Made by a program: the position numbers and the translations under genes. The notes below the pieces were generated by a model that searched no databases, was not told where the DNA came from, and worked only from the letters and a program-made list of their open reading frames with translations. Positions 41,127 through 50,389 of a DNA stretch of 64,000 nt are shown in pieces. Origin of the DNA: Tessaracoccus lacteus (lineage in GTDB: Bacteria > Actinomycetota > Actinomycetes > Propionibacteriales > Propionibacteriaceae); contig NZ_CP123967.1 in assembly GCF_029917005.1 (NCBI RefSeq), positions 186,001 to 250,000 of the forward strand, in the 5' to 3' direction. The first letter of the stretch is position 1. The number at the start of each line of letters is the position of its first letter.

Positions 41127-41957
41127 TTGCGCAGATGGATCGCAGCGGCCGCAGCGGCTCTCGCCGTCGCCGTCGGATCCGTCACCGCACTGTCAGCACA
41201 GGCGCTGCCCGTCGCTCCGGAGCCCGTCGCGCCCATCACCGGCATCCCCGCGCCCTGCGTCACCACGCACGCGTTCCCCGCCGACGACTCCATCTCCAGC
41301 ATCAAGAAGAAGCTGACGAAGTACTACGGCTTCGAGCTGACCGGCCCCGGCTGGACCGAGGCGAACCGCGAGTCCATCCGCATCGTGTGGGAGACCATCG
41401 ACGCGATGGAGTGCACGTCCTACATCGACGACCTGCAGGACAAGGTCGACGGCAACGTCGGGCTGAACGCGACCTCAATCAGCGGCTACGCCTGGGGCGA
41501 CTGGAGCCTCACGAAGACCGGCTATGTCTCGTTCGACTTCACGAAGTTCAAGCAGGCCATCGCGTCGGGCGACGAGGGTCGCCTGACCCGGCTCGTGGCC
41601 CATGAGCTGGCGCACGTGCTGAACTCCGACCGCTTTTCCAGCCCCGCCTACTGGAAGAAGTTCCTGGCTCTTTATGCGCAGGAAGGCCGCTTCTCGGACT
41701 ACGCAGGCTCGTCTGTCACGGAGACCTGGGCTGATGTCGTCGGCTACTACGTCGGCCGCTGCGCGCTCAACAACCCCTATGACACGGGCCGCCACGACGC
41801 GTACTACGACTTCGTGAAGGAGTACGTCTTCGACGGCAAGGAGTTCGGCCCCGCCGCGGGCACGACCTCCGACTGCAGCGTCCCCGACGAGGACGCAGAG
41901 ACCCCCATGCCCGGCGCCGCCGACGGTTCGTGGCTCGAGGGGCTCTCCGGCGAGTAG
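41127..41957 (+). CDS. Secreted HExxH putative metalloprotease
   Basis: A 276-aa exported protein with a signal peptide (1 to about 26, ending AQA/LPV). The zinc motif HELAH is in LVAHELAHVLN near residue 156. About 33 residues later TETWADVVGYY supplies a likely third ligand (Glu or Asp), as in gluzincin-like peptidases. Cysteines C48, C92, C213 and C244 could form disulfides. TTG 41127 follows AGGAG by six bases and gives the complete signal peptide. The acidic tail has no anchor, so the protein is probably released. Substrate unknown. Confidence 0.7.
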   Translation: MRRWIAAAAAALAVAVGSVTALSAQALPVAPEPVAPITGIPAPCVTTHAFPADDSISSIKKKLTKYYGFELTGPGWTEANRESIRIVWETIDAMECTSYIDDLQDKVDGNVGLNATSISGYAWGDWSLTKTGYVSFDFTKFKQAIASGDEGRLTRLVAHELAHVLNSDRFSSPAYWKKFLALYAQEGRFSDYAGSSVTETWADVVGYYVGRCALNNPYDTGRHDAYYDFVKEYVFDGKEFGPAAGTTSDCSVPDEDAETPMPGAADGSWLEGLSGE

Positions 41958-42034
41958 CCGACCCCGCCTCGTCCGCGCGACGGGGTACCACCCGGCAGCG
42001 GGGCGAACAGCTGTGTGTCGATCCAAGGAGACGC

Positions 42035-43966
42035 ATGTCCCCCCACTCTGGCAACGCCACACCCGGCCGCAACCGAGCCCGGGCCAAGGAGTTCCTGAGG
42101 GAGGTGAACTACCCCCACTCGATGCACCCGGCGCTCGTTCCGGGCGTCTCGATCGAGGACCAGCGCGTCCGCTACGGCGTCGACAGACGGCTCTTCGTTG
42201 TCGTCGGCTCGCTGATCGTCGCCTTCATCGTGTGGGGCATCGCGGCGCCGACGGTCGTGCTGGACACGTCCAGTGCGGCGCTGGGCTGGGTCATGACGAA
42301 CCTCGGCTGGGTGTTCAACTCGCTCGCCGCGGTACTGATGGTCTTCCTGATCGTTCTCGCCTGCACCCGGTACGGCCGCATCCCGCTCGGACTCGACGGT
42401 GACAAGGCCGAATACTCGACAGCGTCGTGGACGGCGATGCTGTTCGCCGCGGGCATCGGCATCGGCATCATTTTCTTCGGCACGTACGAGCCGCTGTCGC
42501 ACTACCTGTCGCCGCTGCCCGGCGCCTACGAGGCGGCCTCCGACGAGGCGCTGCGCGGCGCGCTGGTGACCTCCGCCTTCCACTGGGGCATCAATGCCTG
42601 GGCGATCTACGCCGTCGTCGGCCTCTCCGTGGCCTACGCGTCGTACCGCCGCGGCCGCGTCCCGCTCATGAGCTCCGTGCTGGCGCCGCTGTTCGGTGAT
42701 CGGGGCAGGACCACCAGCCTGCCGTCGCGCATCATCGACGGGTTGGCGATCATCGCCACGCTGTTCGGCACCGCCGCGTCGCTGGGCATCGGCGCGATGC
42801 AGATCGCGCACGGCACCGAGATCGTCACCGGGATCGGCACCACGGGCAACACCCTGGCGATGATGATCATCGTCCTGCTCACGATCGGCACGATCATCTC
42901 GGCCGTGTCGGGCATCGCCAAGGGCATCCGGATGCTCTCCAACATCAACATGATCCTCGCCGTCGGGCTGGCCATCTTCGTGTTCGTCGCCGGCCCCACC
43001 GCACTGCTCGCCAACCTCATCCCCGGCGTCATCACCGACTACATCGGCTCCCTGCCGTCGATGCTCAGCGCCAATATGGCCGACGGCGCCGCCACCGAGG
43101 AGTTCCTGTCGAGCTGGACGACGTTCTACTGGGCGTGGTGGGTCAGCTGGGCGCCCTTCGTCGGCGTCTTCGTCGCCAAGATCTCCCGTGGCCGAACCAT
43201 CCGCCAGTTCGTGCTCGGCGTGCTGTTCATCCCCTCGACCATCATCGTGGTGGCCTTCGTGGTGCTCGGTGGCACCGCGATCTGGGTGCAGCGCACATCG
43301 GGCACGCTCGCCCCTGATGGCACGGCTGCCAGCCTCCCGGCGCCCGAGTCGTCGATCTTCTCCGTCCTGGCCGAGCTGCCCGGCGGGGCCATCGTCGCCC
43401 CGATCGTCGTGCTGATGCTCGCCGTGTTCTTCATCACCTCGGCCGACTCGGCGTCGCTGGTTAACTCGCAGTTCTCGCAGCGCGGGAACCCCGAGCCGAA
43501 CCGGCTGATCACCGCCTTCTGGGCCGTGTGCATGGCCGGCATCGCGGTGGTCATCCTGATGTTCGGGGGGGCGAACGCGCTGCAGGGGCTGCAGAACCTC
43601 GTCGTGGTCGCGGCGTTGCCGTTCGCGGTGGTGCTGGTCGTGATGTGCGTCGCGATGGTCAGGGAGCTCCGCACCGACCCGCTGGCGATCCGCGACCAGT
43701 ACGCCCGCATCGCAGTGACTGAGGCCGTCCGGCACGGCGTCGACGAGTACGGCGACGACTTCGCGTTGGCGGTCGAGCAGACCGACGTCGAGTCGTCCTA
43801 CTCGGTGGCCGCGCACTTCGACTCCACCGCCCAGGAGCTGACCGAGTGGTACCAGCGCACGGACGAGGACGGCAACCCCGTCGGCTACGACTACGCGACC
43901 GGCGAGTATCTCGACGAGGATCCAGGCGACGGGCCAGCGGAGGGCGACGGGAAGGATAAGGCCTAG
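42035..43966 (+). CDS. BCCT-family betaine/choline/carnitine transporter
   Basis: A 643-aa secondary transporter with 12 helices (about 55-550). It shows the Gly-rich segment FAAGIGIGIIFFG and the family box TFYWAWWVSWAPFVGVFVAK followed by ISRGRTIRQFV. An acidic C-terminal tail of about 80 residues (GDGPAEGDGKDKA) may act in osmosensing, although charged residues rather than a basic sensor helix predominate. AAGGAG precedes ATG 42035. Likely uptake of a quaternary ammonium osmolyte. Confidence 0.92.
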   Translation: MSPHSGNATPGRNRARAKEFLREVNYPHSMHPALVPGVSIEDQRVRYGVDRRLFVVVGSLIVAFIVWGIAAPTVVLDTSSAALGWVMTNLGWVFNSLAAVLMVFLIVLACTRYGRIPLGLDGDKAEYSTASWTAMLFAAGIGIGIIFFGTYEPLSHYLSPLPGAYEAASDEALRGALVTSAFHWGINAWAIYAVVGLSVAYASYRRGRVPLMSSVLAPLFGDRGRTTSLPSRIIDGLAIIATLFGTAASLGIGAMQIAHGTEIVTGIGTTGNTLAMMIIVLLTIGTIISAVSGIAKGIRMLSNINMILAVGLAIFVFVAGPTALLANLIPGVITDYIGSLPSMLSANMADGAATEEFLSSWTTFYWAWWVSWAPFVGVFVAKISRGRTIRQFVLGVLFIPSTIIVVAFVVLGGTAIWVQRTSGTLAPDGTAASLPAPESSIFSVLAELPGGAIVAPIVVLMLAVFFITSADSASLVNSQFSQRGNPEPNRLITAFWAVCMAGIAVVILMFGGANALQGLQNLVVVAALPFAVVLVVMCVAMVRELRTDPLAIRDQYARIAVTEAVRHGVDEYGDDFALAVEQTDVESSYSVAAHFDSTAQELTEWYQRTDEDGNPVGYDYATGEYLDEDPGDGPAEGDGKDKA

Positions 43967-44041
43967 CCGGAGCTTGTTGCGGCGGCAGGCGGCCCGATGG
44001 CCTAGTCTTGGGAGACCCGAGATTTCCACTGGAGGAACTCC

Positions 44042-45091
44042 ATGCCTGAGGTTGCCGCCTACGCCGTCGACTCGCCCGACGGTCGCTTTCACCCGACCAC
44101 CATCACCCGTCGCGAACCCGGCCCCACTGACGTGTTCTTTGAGATCCGCTACGCCGGGATCTGCCACTCCGACATCCACACGGCCCGCGGCGAGTGGGGG
44201 CGCACCGACTACCCGCTGGTCCCCGGCCACGAGATCGCCGGTGTCGTCATGAAGGTGGGCTCGGAGGTCACGAAGTTCCAACCCGGCGACCGCGTCGGTG
44301 TCGGCTGCTTCGTCTACTCGTGCGGAGAATGCGATCCTTGCCAGCGGGGCGAGGAGCAGTTCTGCACCTCCCGCCCGGGAACCGTGTGGACCTACGGCGG
44401 CCGCGACTGGGACGGCGTCCCGACCGCCGGCGGCTACTCGAAGGGCATCACCGTCGATCAGGACTACCTGATGAGGGTGCCCGAGACCATGGCACTGGAG
44501 CACGCCGCTCCGCTGATGTGCGCCGGCATCACCACCTACAACCCGCTCAAGCGCTGGGGCGCCGGTCCCGGCAAGCGCGTCGGCATCGTAGGACTCGGCG
44601 GGCTAGGCCACATGGGCGTGCAGTTCGCCGCCGCGCTGGGCGCCGAGACCATCGTGCTCAGCCGCACGCTGGCCAAGCGTGACGACAGTCTGCGCCTCGG
44701 CGCGACGGACCACGTGTCGACGCAGGACGCCGACCGCATGAAGCAGCTACGCGGCAGTTTCGACATCATCTTGTCGACCATCTCCGACGGCATCGACCTC
44801 GACAAGATCCTCGGCCTGCTCAAGGCCCACGGCGTGCTGATCAACGTCGGGCTCCCCGAGAACCCGACGACGTTCTCGATCGGCACGCTGACCGGTCAGG
44901 CGCGCATTCTCGCCGGGTCGAACATCGGCGGCATCGCGGAGACCCAGCAGATGCTCGACTTCTGCGCGCAGCACAGCCTCGCGCCGATGATCGAGGTCAT
45001 CGGGGCGGACCGGATCAATGAGGCCTACGACAACGTCGTGGCGTCGAAGGTGCGCTACCGCTACGTGATCGACGTCGCCACCATCGGCTGA
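44042..45091 (+). CDS. Zinc alcohol dehydrogenase, YahK/CAD-like
   Basis: A 349-aa MDR-superfamily NADP-dependent reductase. The catalytic zinc site includes GICHSD and PGHEIAGVV. The structural zinc lobe has CGECDPCQRGEEQFC. The Rossmann motif is GLGGLGHMGVQFA. Close in pattern to E. coli YahK and plant cinnamyl alcohol dehydrogenase-like enzymes, which reduce a wide range of aldehydes. GGAGG precedes ATG 44042. Monocistronic. Confidence 0.92.
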   Translation: MPEVAAYAVDSPDGRFHPTTITRREPGPTDVFFEIRYAGICHSDIHTARGEWGRTDYPLVPGHEIAGVVMKVGSEVTKFQPGDRVGVGCFVYSCGECDPCQRGEEQFCTSRPGTVWTYGGRDWDGVPTAGGYSKGITVDQDYLMRVPETMALEHAAPLMCAGITTYNPLKRWGAGPGKRVGIVGLGGLGHMGVQFAAALGAETIVLSRTLAKRDDSLRLGATDHVSTQDADRMKQLRGSFDIILSTISDGIDLDKILGLLKAHGVLINVGLPENPTTFSIGTLTGQARILAGSNIGGIAETQQMLDFCAQHSLAPMIEVIGADRINEAYDNVVASKVRYRYVIDVATIG

Positions 45092-45115
45092 TCGCAGACG
45101 GCGGGGCGCTCCCAG

Positions 45116-45162
45116 CCCGTCGGCCACCTCCGGTCTGCCCACCCCGTCGGCCACCTCCGGTC
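45116..45162. repeat. Short direct repeat
   Basis: CCCGTCGGCCACCTCCGGTC occurs at 45116-45135 and again at 45143-45162, a 27-base period, just before the family A copy. Confidence 0.6.
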
Positions 45163-45172
45163 GGCCCCATGG

Positions 45173-45271
45173 CAGACGCCAACGGTATTCACGGACGCCA
45201 ACGGTATTCACGCGAATATCGTTGGCGTCTGTGCATTACGTTGGCGTCCCGGTTTTTTCGTTGGCGTCTGC
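45173..45271. repeat. Family A repeat, copy 2
   Basis: Two direct GACGCCAACG units and three inverted units, central palindrome around ATTCACGCGAATAT. A G-rich tract (GGGTGGGGCGACGGGG) follows at 45271-45287, as after copy 1. Confidence 0.85.
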
Positions 45272-45382
45272 GGGTGGGGCGACGGGGCGGCAGCCGACAG
45301 TGCGACGGGGGGTGACCGGACGACAGCGCGACGGTAGGCGCGGGGGACAGCGAGGGCGTAGGGTGACCGCGGAGGTCGCACG

Positions 45383-46696
45383 TTGAACAGCTTCGCGCAC
45401 AGCCGGATGGCATGGGTCGTGTGGGGGATCGGCGTCTTCGCGTATGCCGTGGCCGTGATGCACCGCGGGGCGCTCGGCGTCGCCGGGCTCGAGGCCGCCG
45501 CCCATTTCGGCACCACGGCGGGCGTCGTGTCGACGTTCGTCGTCCTGCAGCTCGCCGTCTACGCCGTGGCGCAGGTGCCCGTCGGTGCCATGCTCGACCG
45601 ATTCGGTTCCCGCGCGGTCATCACCACCGGGTCGCTCATCACGGGCGTCGCCCAGGTGCTCCTCGCCGTCGTCGACGACCTGCCGCTCGCCTACGTCGCC
45701 CGCGTCCTGCTCGGCATCGGCGACGCCTGCATCTTCAACTCCGTACTCCGGCTGCTGCCACGCTGGTTCACGCCCCGCGCGGTACCCGTCCTGTCGCAGG
45801 TGACGGGCATGGCCGGGGCGGTCGGCCAGATCGCCGCCGTCGGTCTGGTCCTGCCGCTCATCCAGCACCTCGGCTGGACTCAGGGGCTCCTCGTCGCGAC
45901 GATCAGCAGTGCGCTGGCCGCCTCCATGGCGCTGCTGGGCATCCGCAACGCGCCGCCGGGGCAGGAGTCGAGCACCGTCGCCGACTCCTGGCGTGAGATG
46001 CCCCGCCAGGTGGCGGGCGTCCTGAAGCACCCGGCGACGCAGCTCGGGTTCTGGATCCACTTCACCTGTGGCTTCACCTACAACACCTTCGTGTTCATGT
46101 GGGGGATGCCGTATCTGGTGATCTCGCAGGGCCTGACGCAGCCCCTCGCCGGCGTGCTGTTCACGCTGCTGTCGGTCGCCGGCATGGTCGCGGGCCCCAT
46201 CATCGGGACGCTGACGGCGCGCCACCCGCTGCGTCGCAGCACACTCGCCCTCCTGGTCGTCGGCGCCCTCGTCGTCACCTGGACAGCGGTGCTGCTGTGG
46301 CCTGGCCGGGCGCCGCTGGCGCTGCTGGTCCTCCTGGTCCTCGTCATAGCCGTCGGCGGCCCGGGCACGGGCATCGGGTTCGACTTCCCCCGCACCTCCC
46401 TGCCGCACACGCGGCTCGGAGCCGCGAACGGCGTTGTCATCGCGGGCTCGTTCACCGGAAGCACCGTCCTGATCCTGCTGATGGGCGTCTTCCTCGATCT
46501 CATCTCCGGAGGCCGCAGCAGCTACACGGCCGACGAGCTCCGGCTCGCCTGGACACTCCAGGCTCCGTTCTTCATCGTCGGCGTCGCGGGCATCCTGACC
46601 ACCCGGAATGCGCTGCGCCGGCGCATGGCCGACGACGGCGTGATCGTGCCGACGTGGCGCGAGGTGGCGGATCGGATCCGTCGATACCGCTCCTGA
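45383..46696 (+). CDS. MFS transporter
   Basis: A 437-aa protein with 12 helices. The loop-2 motif is GAMLDRFGSRAVITTG; RVLLGIGDACIFNSVLRLLP and the central loop before residue 220 fit a general MFS_1 permease of the sugar-phosphate/nitrate-like group, but nothing identifies the substrate. TTG 45383 has GGAGG about seven bases upstream. Its stop is two bases from the convergent prs stop. Confidence 0.82.
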   Translation: MNSFAHSRMAWVVWGIGVFAYAVAVMHRGALGVAGLEAAAHFGTTAGVVSTFVVLQLAVYAVAQVPVGAMLDRFGSRAVITTGSLITGVAQVLLAVVDDLPLAYVARVLLGIGDACIFNSVLRLLPRWFTPRAVPVLSQVTGMAGAVGQIAAVGLVLPLIQHLGWTQGLLVATISSALAASMALLGIRNAPPGQESSTVADSWREMPRQVAGVLKHPATQLGFWIHFTCGFTYNTFVFMWGMPYLVISQGLTQPLAGVLFTLLSVAGMVAGPIIGTLTARHPLRRSTLALLVVGALVVTWTAVLLWPGRAPLALLVLLVLVIAVGGPGTGIGFDFPRTSLPHTRLGAANGVVIAGSFTGSTVLILLMGVFLDLISGGRSSYTADELRLAWTLQAPFFIVGVAGILTTRNALRRRMADDGVIVPTWREVADRIRRYRS

Positions 46697-46697
46697 C

Positions 46698-47675
46698 TCA
46701 GAAGAGTCCTTCCGCCTCCGGGCGCGCATAGGAGGGGTCGACGTCGTTGAACAGCCGGCTGACCGACCGGCCGCGGTGGATCCGTCCGATCGCCTGGGCG
46801 AACAGCCGCGCGACGCTCAGCGTCGTCAGGCCGGGGAAGTCCTGGGGCGTCGGAACGGTGTCGGTGGTCACGACCTCCGAGATGCGGGCGTGCGACGTGA
46901 GCTTCTCGACGGCGTTGCCGGCGAACAGCCCATGCGTGCAGGCGACCGAGATCTCCTCGCAGCCGAAGTCGCCCAGGCGGTTCACGATCTCGACGATCGA
47001 CCCGCCGGTAGCGATCTCGTCGTCCAGCACGATGGCGCGCTTGCCGGCAACGTCGCCGACGATCGACTCGATGACCACGCGGTCGTCGGCGAGTCGCTGC
47101 TTCGAACCGGCCGCCACCGGCAGACCGAGCTTCCGTGCGAGCAGGGTCGCCTGCTTGGCGTTGCCGAGGTCGGGGGAGACGATGACGCTGTTGCGCAGGT
47201 CCCGCTGCCGGAAGTGCTCGGCCAACACTCCCAGCGCAGTCAGGTGGTCGACGGGCACGGAGAAGAAGCCGTGCACCTGCGGGGCGTGCAGCGCCATCGT
47301 GAGCACTCGGTCGACGCCGGCGGTGCTCAGCAGGTCCGCCACGAGACGACCGCCCAGCGAGATACGGGCCGCGTCCTTCTTGTCGGAACGCGCGTACGCG
47401 TAGTGCGGCATCACGGCGGTGATCTGGCCGGCCGACGCCCCGCGGGCCGCGTCGATCATCAGCAGCAGCTCCATCAGGTGCTCCTGCGTCGGGGGGACCA
47501 GCGGCTGCACGATGTAGACGTCGCGCTGGCGGCAGTTGGTCAGCAGTTGTGCCTGGAGGCAGTCGTTGCTGAAGCGGGAGATCTTCGCGGGAGATCGGCT
47601 GATGCCCAGGTGGTCGCAGATGTCGTCGGCTAGCTGTGGATGGGCGGATCCGGAGAATACGACGATGTTCTTCAC
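46698..47675 (-). CDS. prs: Ribose-phosphate pyrophosphokinase
   Basis: A 325-aa PRPP synthetase. It starts KNIVVFSGSAHPQLA, has the YARSDKKDAARISLGGR flexible-loop region and the PRPP-binding loop DDEIATGGSI, a variant of the usual DDMIDTAGT. Makes PRPP for nucleotide, His and Trp synthesis. GTG 47675 follows a purine-rich AGGAAAGGGAAA. The motif variants suggest a second, divergent Prs rather than the main housekeeping copy. Divergent from the CNNM-type operon. Confidence 0.88.
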   Translation of the reverse strand: MKNIVVFSGSAHPQLADDICDHLGISRSPAKISRFSNDCLQAQLLTNCRQRDVYIVQPLVPPTQEHLMELLLMIDAARGASAGQITAVMPHYAYARSDKKDAARISLGGRLVADLLSTAGVDRVLTMALHAPQVHGFFSVPVDHLTALGVLAEHFRQRDLRNSVIVSPDLGNAKQATLLARKLGLPVAAGSKQRLADDRVVIESIVGDVAGKRAIVLDDEIATGGSIVEIVNRLGDFGCEEISVACTHGLFAGNAVEKLTSHARISEVVTTDTVPTPQDFPGLTTLSVARLFAQAIGRIHRGRSVSRLFNDVDPSYARPEAEGLF

Positions 47676-47855
47676 GGCCGGTTTCCCTTTCCTGGGGGTC
47701 GCCTGAAGCCTACCGACGATCGGATTCGCCGTCAGCGGATGGTCCGACGGGCGTTCCGCTTGGGACCTCGTGCGTCGGCCTGACATACTTTCCGGCATGC
47801 CTAGTACCACTGACTCGGAGGGCCATAAACGCAGCTCTGAGATGAGGGCCGCCTC

Positions 47856-49196
47856 GTGAGCCCTGTCGTCTCGCTGCTCGTCGGGATCGCGGTCGTCCTG
47901 CTGATCACCGCCGCCACCGCCTATTTCGTCGCCCAGGAGTTCGCCTACGTCGCCGTCGACAGGTCCCGGCTCGGGAGCCGCGCCGCGTCCGGCGACCAGC
48001 GGGCGGCCGCCACCCTGGACATCACCCGCCGCACCTCGTTTATGCTCTCCGGAGCCCAGTTGGGGATCACTGTCACCGGACTGCTGGTCGGGTATGTCGC
48101 AGAGCCGCTGATCGGCCAGGCCATCGGTCACCTGATCTCGGGCGGTGCGCTCACCGCCGCGTCCGTCGCCATCGGCGGTTTCGTCGCCATCGCATTCTCC
48201 ACGTTCGTGCAGATGCTGATCGGCGAGCTTTTCCCCAAGAACTACGCCATCGCCCGGTCCGGTCCCGTCGCGGACGCGCTCACACCGTCGACGCGCGTCT
48301 ACCTCGCCGTCTTCGGGCCCGTGATCTGGGTGTTCGACAAGGCCGCGGAGCTGCTGCTCCGTGCGCTGCGCATCGAGCCGGTGCACGACGTCGAGTCGGC
48401 GGTCTCGGCCACGGACCTCGAGCGCGTCGTCGCCGACTCACGCGCCAGCGGCACCCTGCCCGACGACATCGGCGCCGTCATCGACCGCATCATCGACTTC
48501 CCCCGCCGCGACGTGGAGCACGCCATGGTCCCGCGGGTGAAGGTCGGCTTCATGCGGGCCTCCGACACCGTCGCCGACGTCCGGGCCGCGATGGCCACCG
48601 GCCACACCCGCTACCCCGTCCTCGACGACCGCGACCAGGTCGTCGGCGTCGTCGAACTGGTTGACGTGCTCGACCGGCCTGCCGACAGCACCGTCCGCAT
48701 CACGACGGTCACCCGCACCGCGCTGCTGGTGCCGGCAGTCATGTCGTTGCCCGACGCTCAGGTCGCCCTGCGCGACGCCGGCCTCGACCTCGCGTGCGTC
48801 ATCGACGAGTTCGGCAGCTTCGTCGGCATCGTCACGCTGGAGGACCTCGTGGAGGAGATCGTCGGGGAGCTCGTCGACGAGCACGACATCGATCCGGTGC
48901 CGTTCGACGACGAGTGGGAACTCGCCGGCGACACCCCCGTCGACGAGGCCGAGCGCCGCATCGGCTTCAAGCTGCCCGAGGGAGACTACGAGACGATCTC
49001 CGGCCTGGTCATCCATCAGGTCGGCGACCTGCCCGACGCCGGGCAGCGCGTCGAGCTGCACCTCGCGCCGACGCCCGCGCAGCTCGCCCTCGACCCCGAC
49101 GCCCCCGAGCGCGTCGTGACCTTCGAGGTACTGGAGGTGACCCGCCACGTGCCGTCGCGGGTGCGGATCGTCCAGGGAGAGGAGGTTGCCCGATGA
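47856..49196 (+). CDS. CNNM/CorC-type hemolysin-family protein, full length
   Basis: A 446-aa protein. A DUF21/CNNM membrane domain of four helices (about 5-190) is followed by a CBS pair (about 210-335; ITLEDLVEEIVGE-like VTLEDLVEEIVGELVDE) and a CorC_HlyC domain (about 350-440). Members export Mg2+ or Co2+ or take part in ion homeostasis. GTG 47856 follows GAGGG; the stop overlaps the next gene by four bases. Confidence 0.9.
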   Translation: MSPVVSLLVGIAVVLLITAATAYFVAQEFAYVAVDRSRLGSRAASGDQRAAATLDITRRTSFMLSGAQLGITVTGLLVGYVAEPLIGQAIGHLISGGALTAASVAIGGFVAIAFSTFVQMLIGELFPKNYAIARSGPVADALTPSTRVYLAVFGPVIWVFDKAAELLLRALRIEPVHDVESAVSATDLERVVADSRASGTLPDDIGAVIDRIIDFPRRDVEHAMVPRVKVGFMRASDTVADVRAAMATGHTRYPVLDDRDQVVGVVELVDVLDRPADSTVRITTVTRTALLVPAVMSLPDAQVALRDAGLDLACVIDEFGSFVGIVTLEDLVEEIVGELVDEHDIDPVPFDDEWELAGDTPVDEAERRIGFKLPEGDYETISGLVIHQVGDLPDAGQRVELHLAPTPAQLALDPDAPERVVTFEVLEVTRHVPSRVRIVQGEEVAR

Positions 49197-50233
49197 TCGT
49201 TCTCGAGACGAACGGCTGGACCGTCACCTGGATCACGGTCCTAATCATCTTCCTTAGCGCCTGCTTCGTCGCGGCCGAGTTCGCCATGATGGCCGCGAAG
49301 CCGCACCGACTGGAGGAGCGCGCGACGACCGCGGCGGGTCGGGCCGCGCTCAAGAACTCGCACGAGCTGACGCTGGTGCTCGCAGGCGCCCAGCTCGGCA
49401 TCACCGTCTGCACGCTGGCGTTGGGCGCCATCACGAAGCCCGCGGTGCACCACGCGCTGATGCCGCTCCTGGAGCGGGGCATGTCGACGGTGGTCGCCGA
49501 CGTGGTCGCGTTCGTGCTCGCGTTGGTCATCGTCACGTTCCTGCACCTCGTCGTCGGTGAGATGGCCCCGAAGTCGTGGGCCATCGCGCACCCGGAGCGG
49601 TCGTCGGTGTTGCTCGCTCTCCCGCTGCGCGGCTACATGTGGCTGACGCGCCCCGTCCTGAAGGCGATGAACGTCGCGGCGAACTGGATGGTGCGTCGGG
49701 CCGGCGCGGAGCCGACCGATGAGCTCACGCAGGGCCAGGACGCGGCCGGGCTCAGGCACCTTGTCGAGCACTCCGCGAACGTCGGGGCCCTCGACGGCGC
49801 CTATCAGGGCTCGCTGGCCTCGGTGCTGGCGCTCAGGGAGACGACGGTGCGGGAGATGCTGCCCGCGTCGCAGGTGCTGGCAGCCGTGCCCGTCGACGCG
49901 ACACTGGCCGACGTGCAGGCCACCACCCGGGCCACCCGCCACCTGCGGGTGCTCGTCCGCGACGGTGAGACCACCGTCGGGGTGGTGCACGTGCGCGACA
50001 CCCTCCTGGAGCCCGACCTGTCCCGCCCTGCGACCGAGCTGATGCGTGACCCGGTCAAGCTGCCTGCCGACACGGGCCTCGCGTCGGCGCTCGCCACCAT
50101 CCGCGCGGAGCGCACGCAGCTGGCGATCGTGACCGACGGTGACGTCGAACTGGGCGTGCTCACGTTCGAGGACGTGCTGCCCGGCCTGATGCCGTCGGCG
50201 CTCCTCGGCGACGCGGCGGTTGCCGCCCACTGA
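49193..50233 (+). CDS. CNNM-type protein without CorC domain
   Basis: A 346-aa paralogue of the preceding protein. DUF21 helices (about 8-190; SACFVAAEFAMMAAKPHRLE) and a CBS pair (about 205-340) are present, but the C-terminal CorC_HlyC domain is absent. Actinobacteria often carry this long/short pair side by side, which suggests a heteromeric transporter. ATG 49193 overlaps the upstream stop. Confidence 0.9.
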   Translation: MIVLETNGWTVTWITVLIIFLSACFVAAEFAMMAAKPHRLEERATTAAGRAALKNSHELTLVLAGAQLGITVCTLALGAITKPAVHHALMPLLERGMSTVVADVVAFVLALVIVTFLHLVVGEMAPKSWAIAHPERSSVLLALPLRGYMWLTRPVLKAMNVAANWMVRRAGAEPTDELTQGQDAAGLRHLVEHSANVGALDGAYQGSLASVLALRETTVREMLPASQVLAAVPVDATLADVQATTRATRHLRVLVRDGETTVGVVHVRDTLLEPDLSRPATELMRDPVKLPADTGLASALATIRAERTQLAIVTDGDVELGVLTFEDVLPGLMPSALLGDAAVAAH

Positions 50234-50238
50234 GTCGC

Positions 50239-50320
50239 GATGAGCACGACACACTGCTCATCGTCGGAACTGGCCGATGTGTTCGGTCACATTCGCGACG
50301 ACAAGTGTGTCGTGCTCATC
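50239..50320. repeat. Family B palindromic repeat, copy 2
   Basis: GATGAGCACGACACAC at the left and its complement GTGTGTCGTGCTCATC at the right, as in 1202-1282. The inner sequence differs. It lies six bases after the CNNM stop. Confidence 0.75.
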
Positions 50321-50389
50321 GCCGGATGGTGACGCGGCAGTGCACCTGAATGAACTCCGTCACATCACTGGTCCTGACAGGATGGGTCC

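Noticed and set aside
41804..44503. Minus-strand open frame of 899 codons opposite the BCCT gene
   Set aside because: His/Asp/Arg-rich shadow with no recognisable domain.
45173..45271. Integron attC site or phage attachment site
   Set aside because: No integrase or cassette structure nearby, and the same element recurs at unrelated intergenic places.
47760..47789. Promoter TTGGGA-18-CATACT for the CNNM operon
   Set aside because: Spacer and match are marginal in GC-rich DNA; could not be supported over chance.
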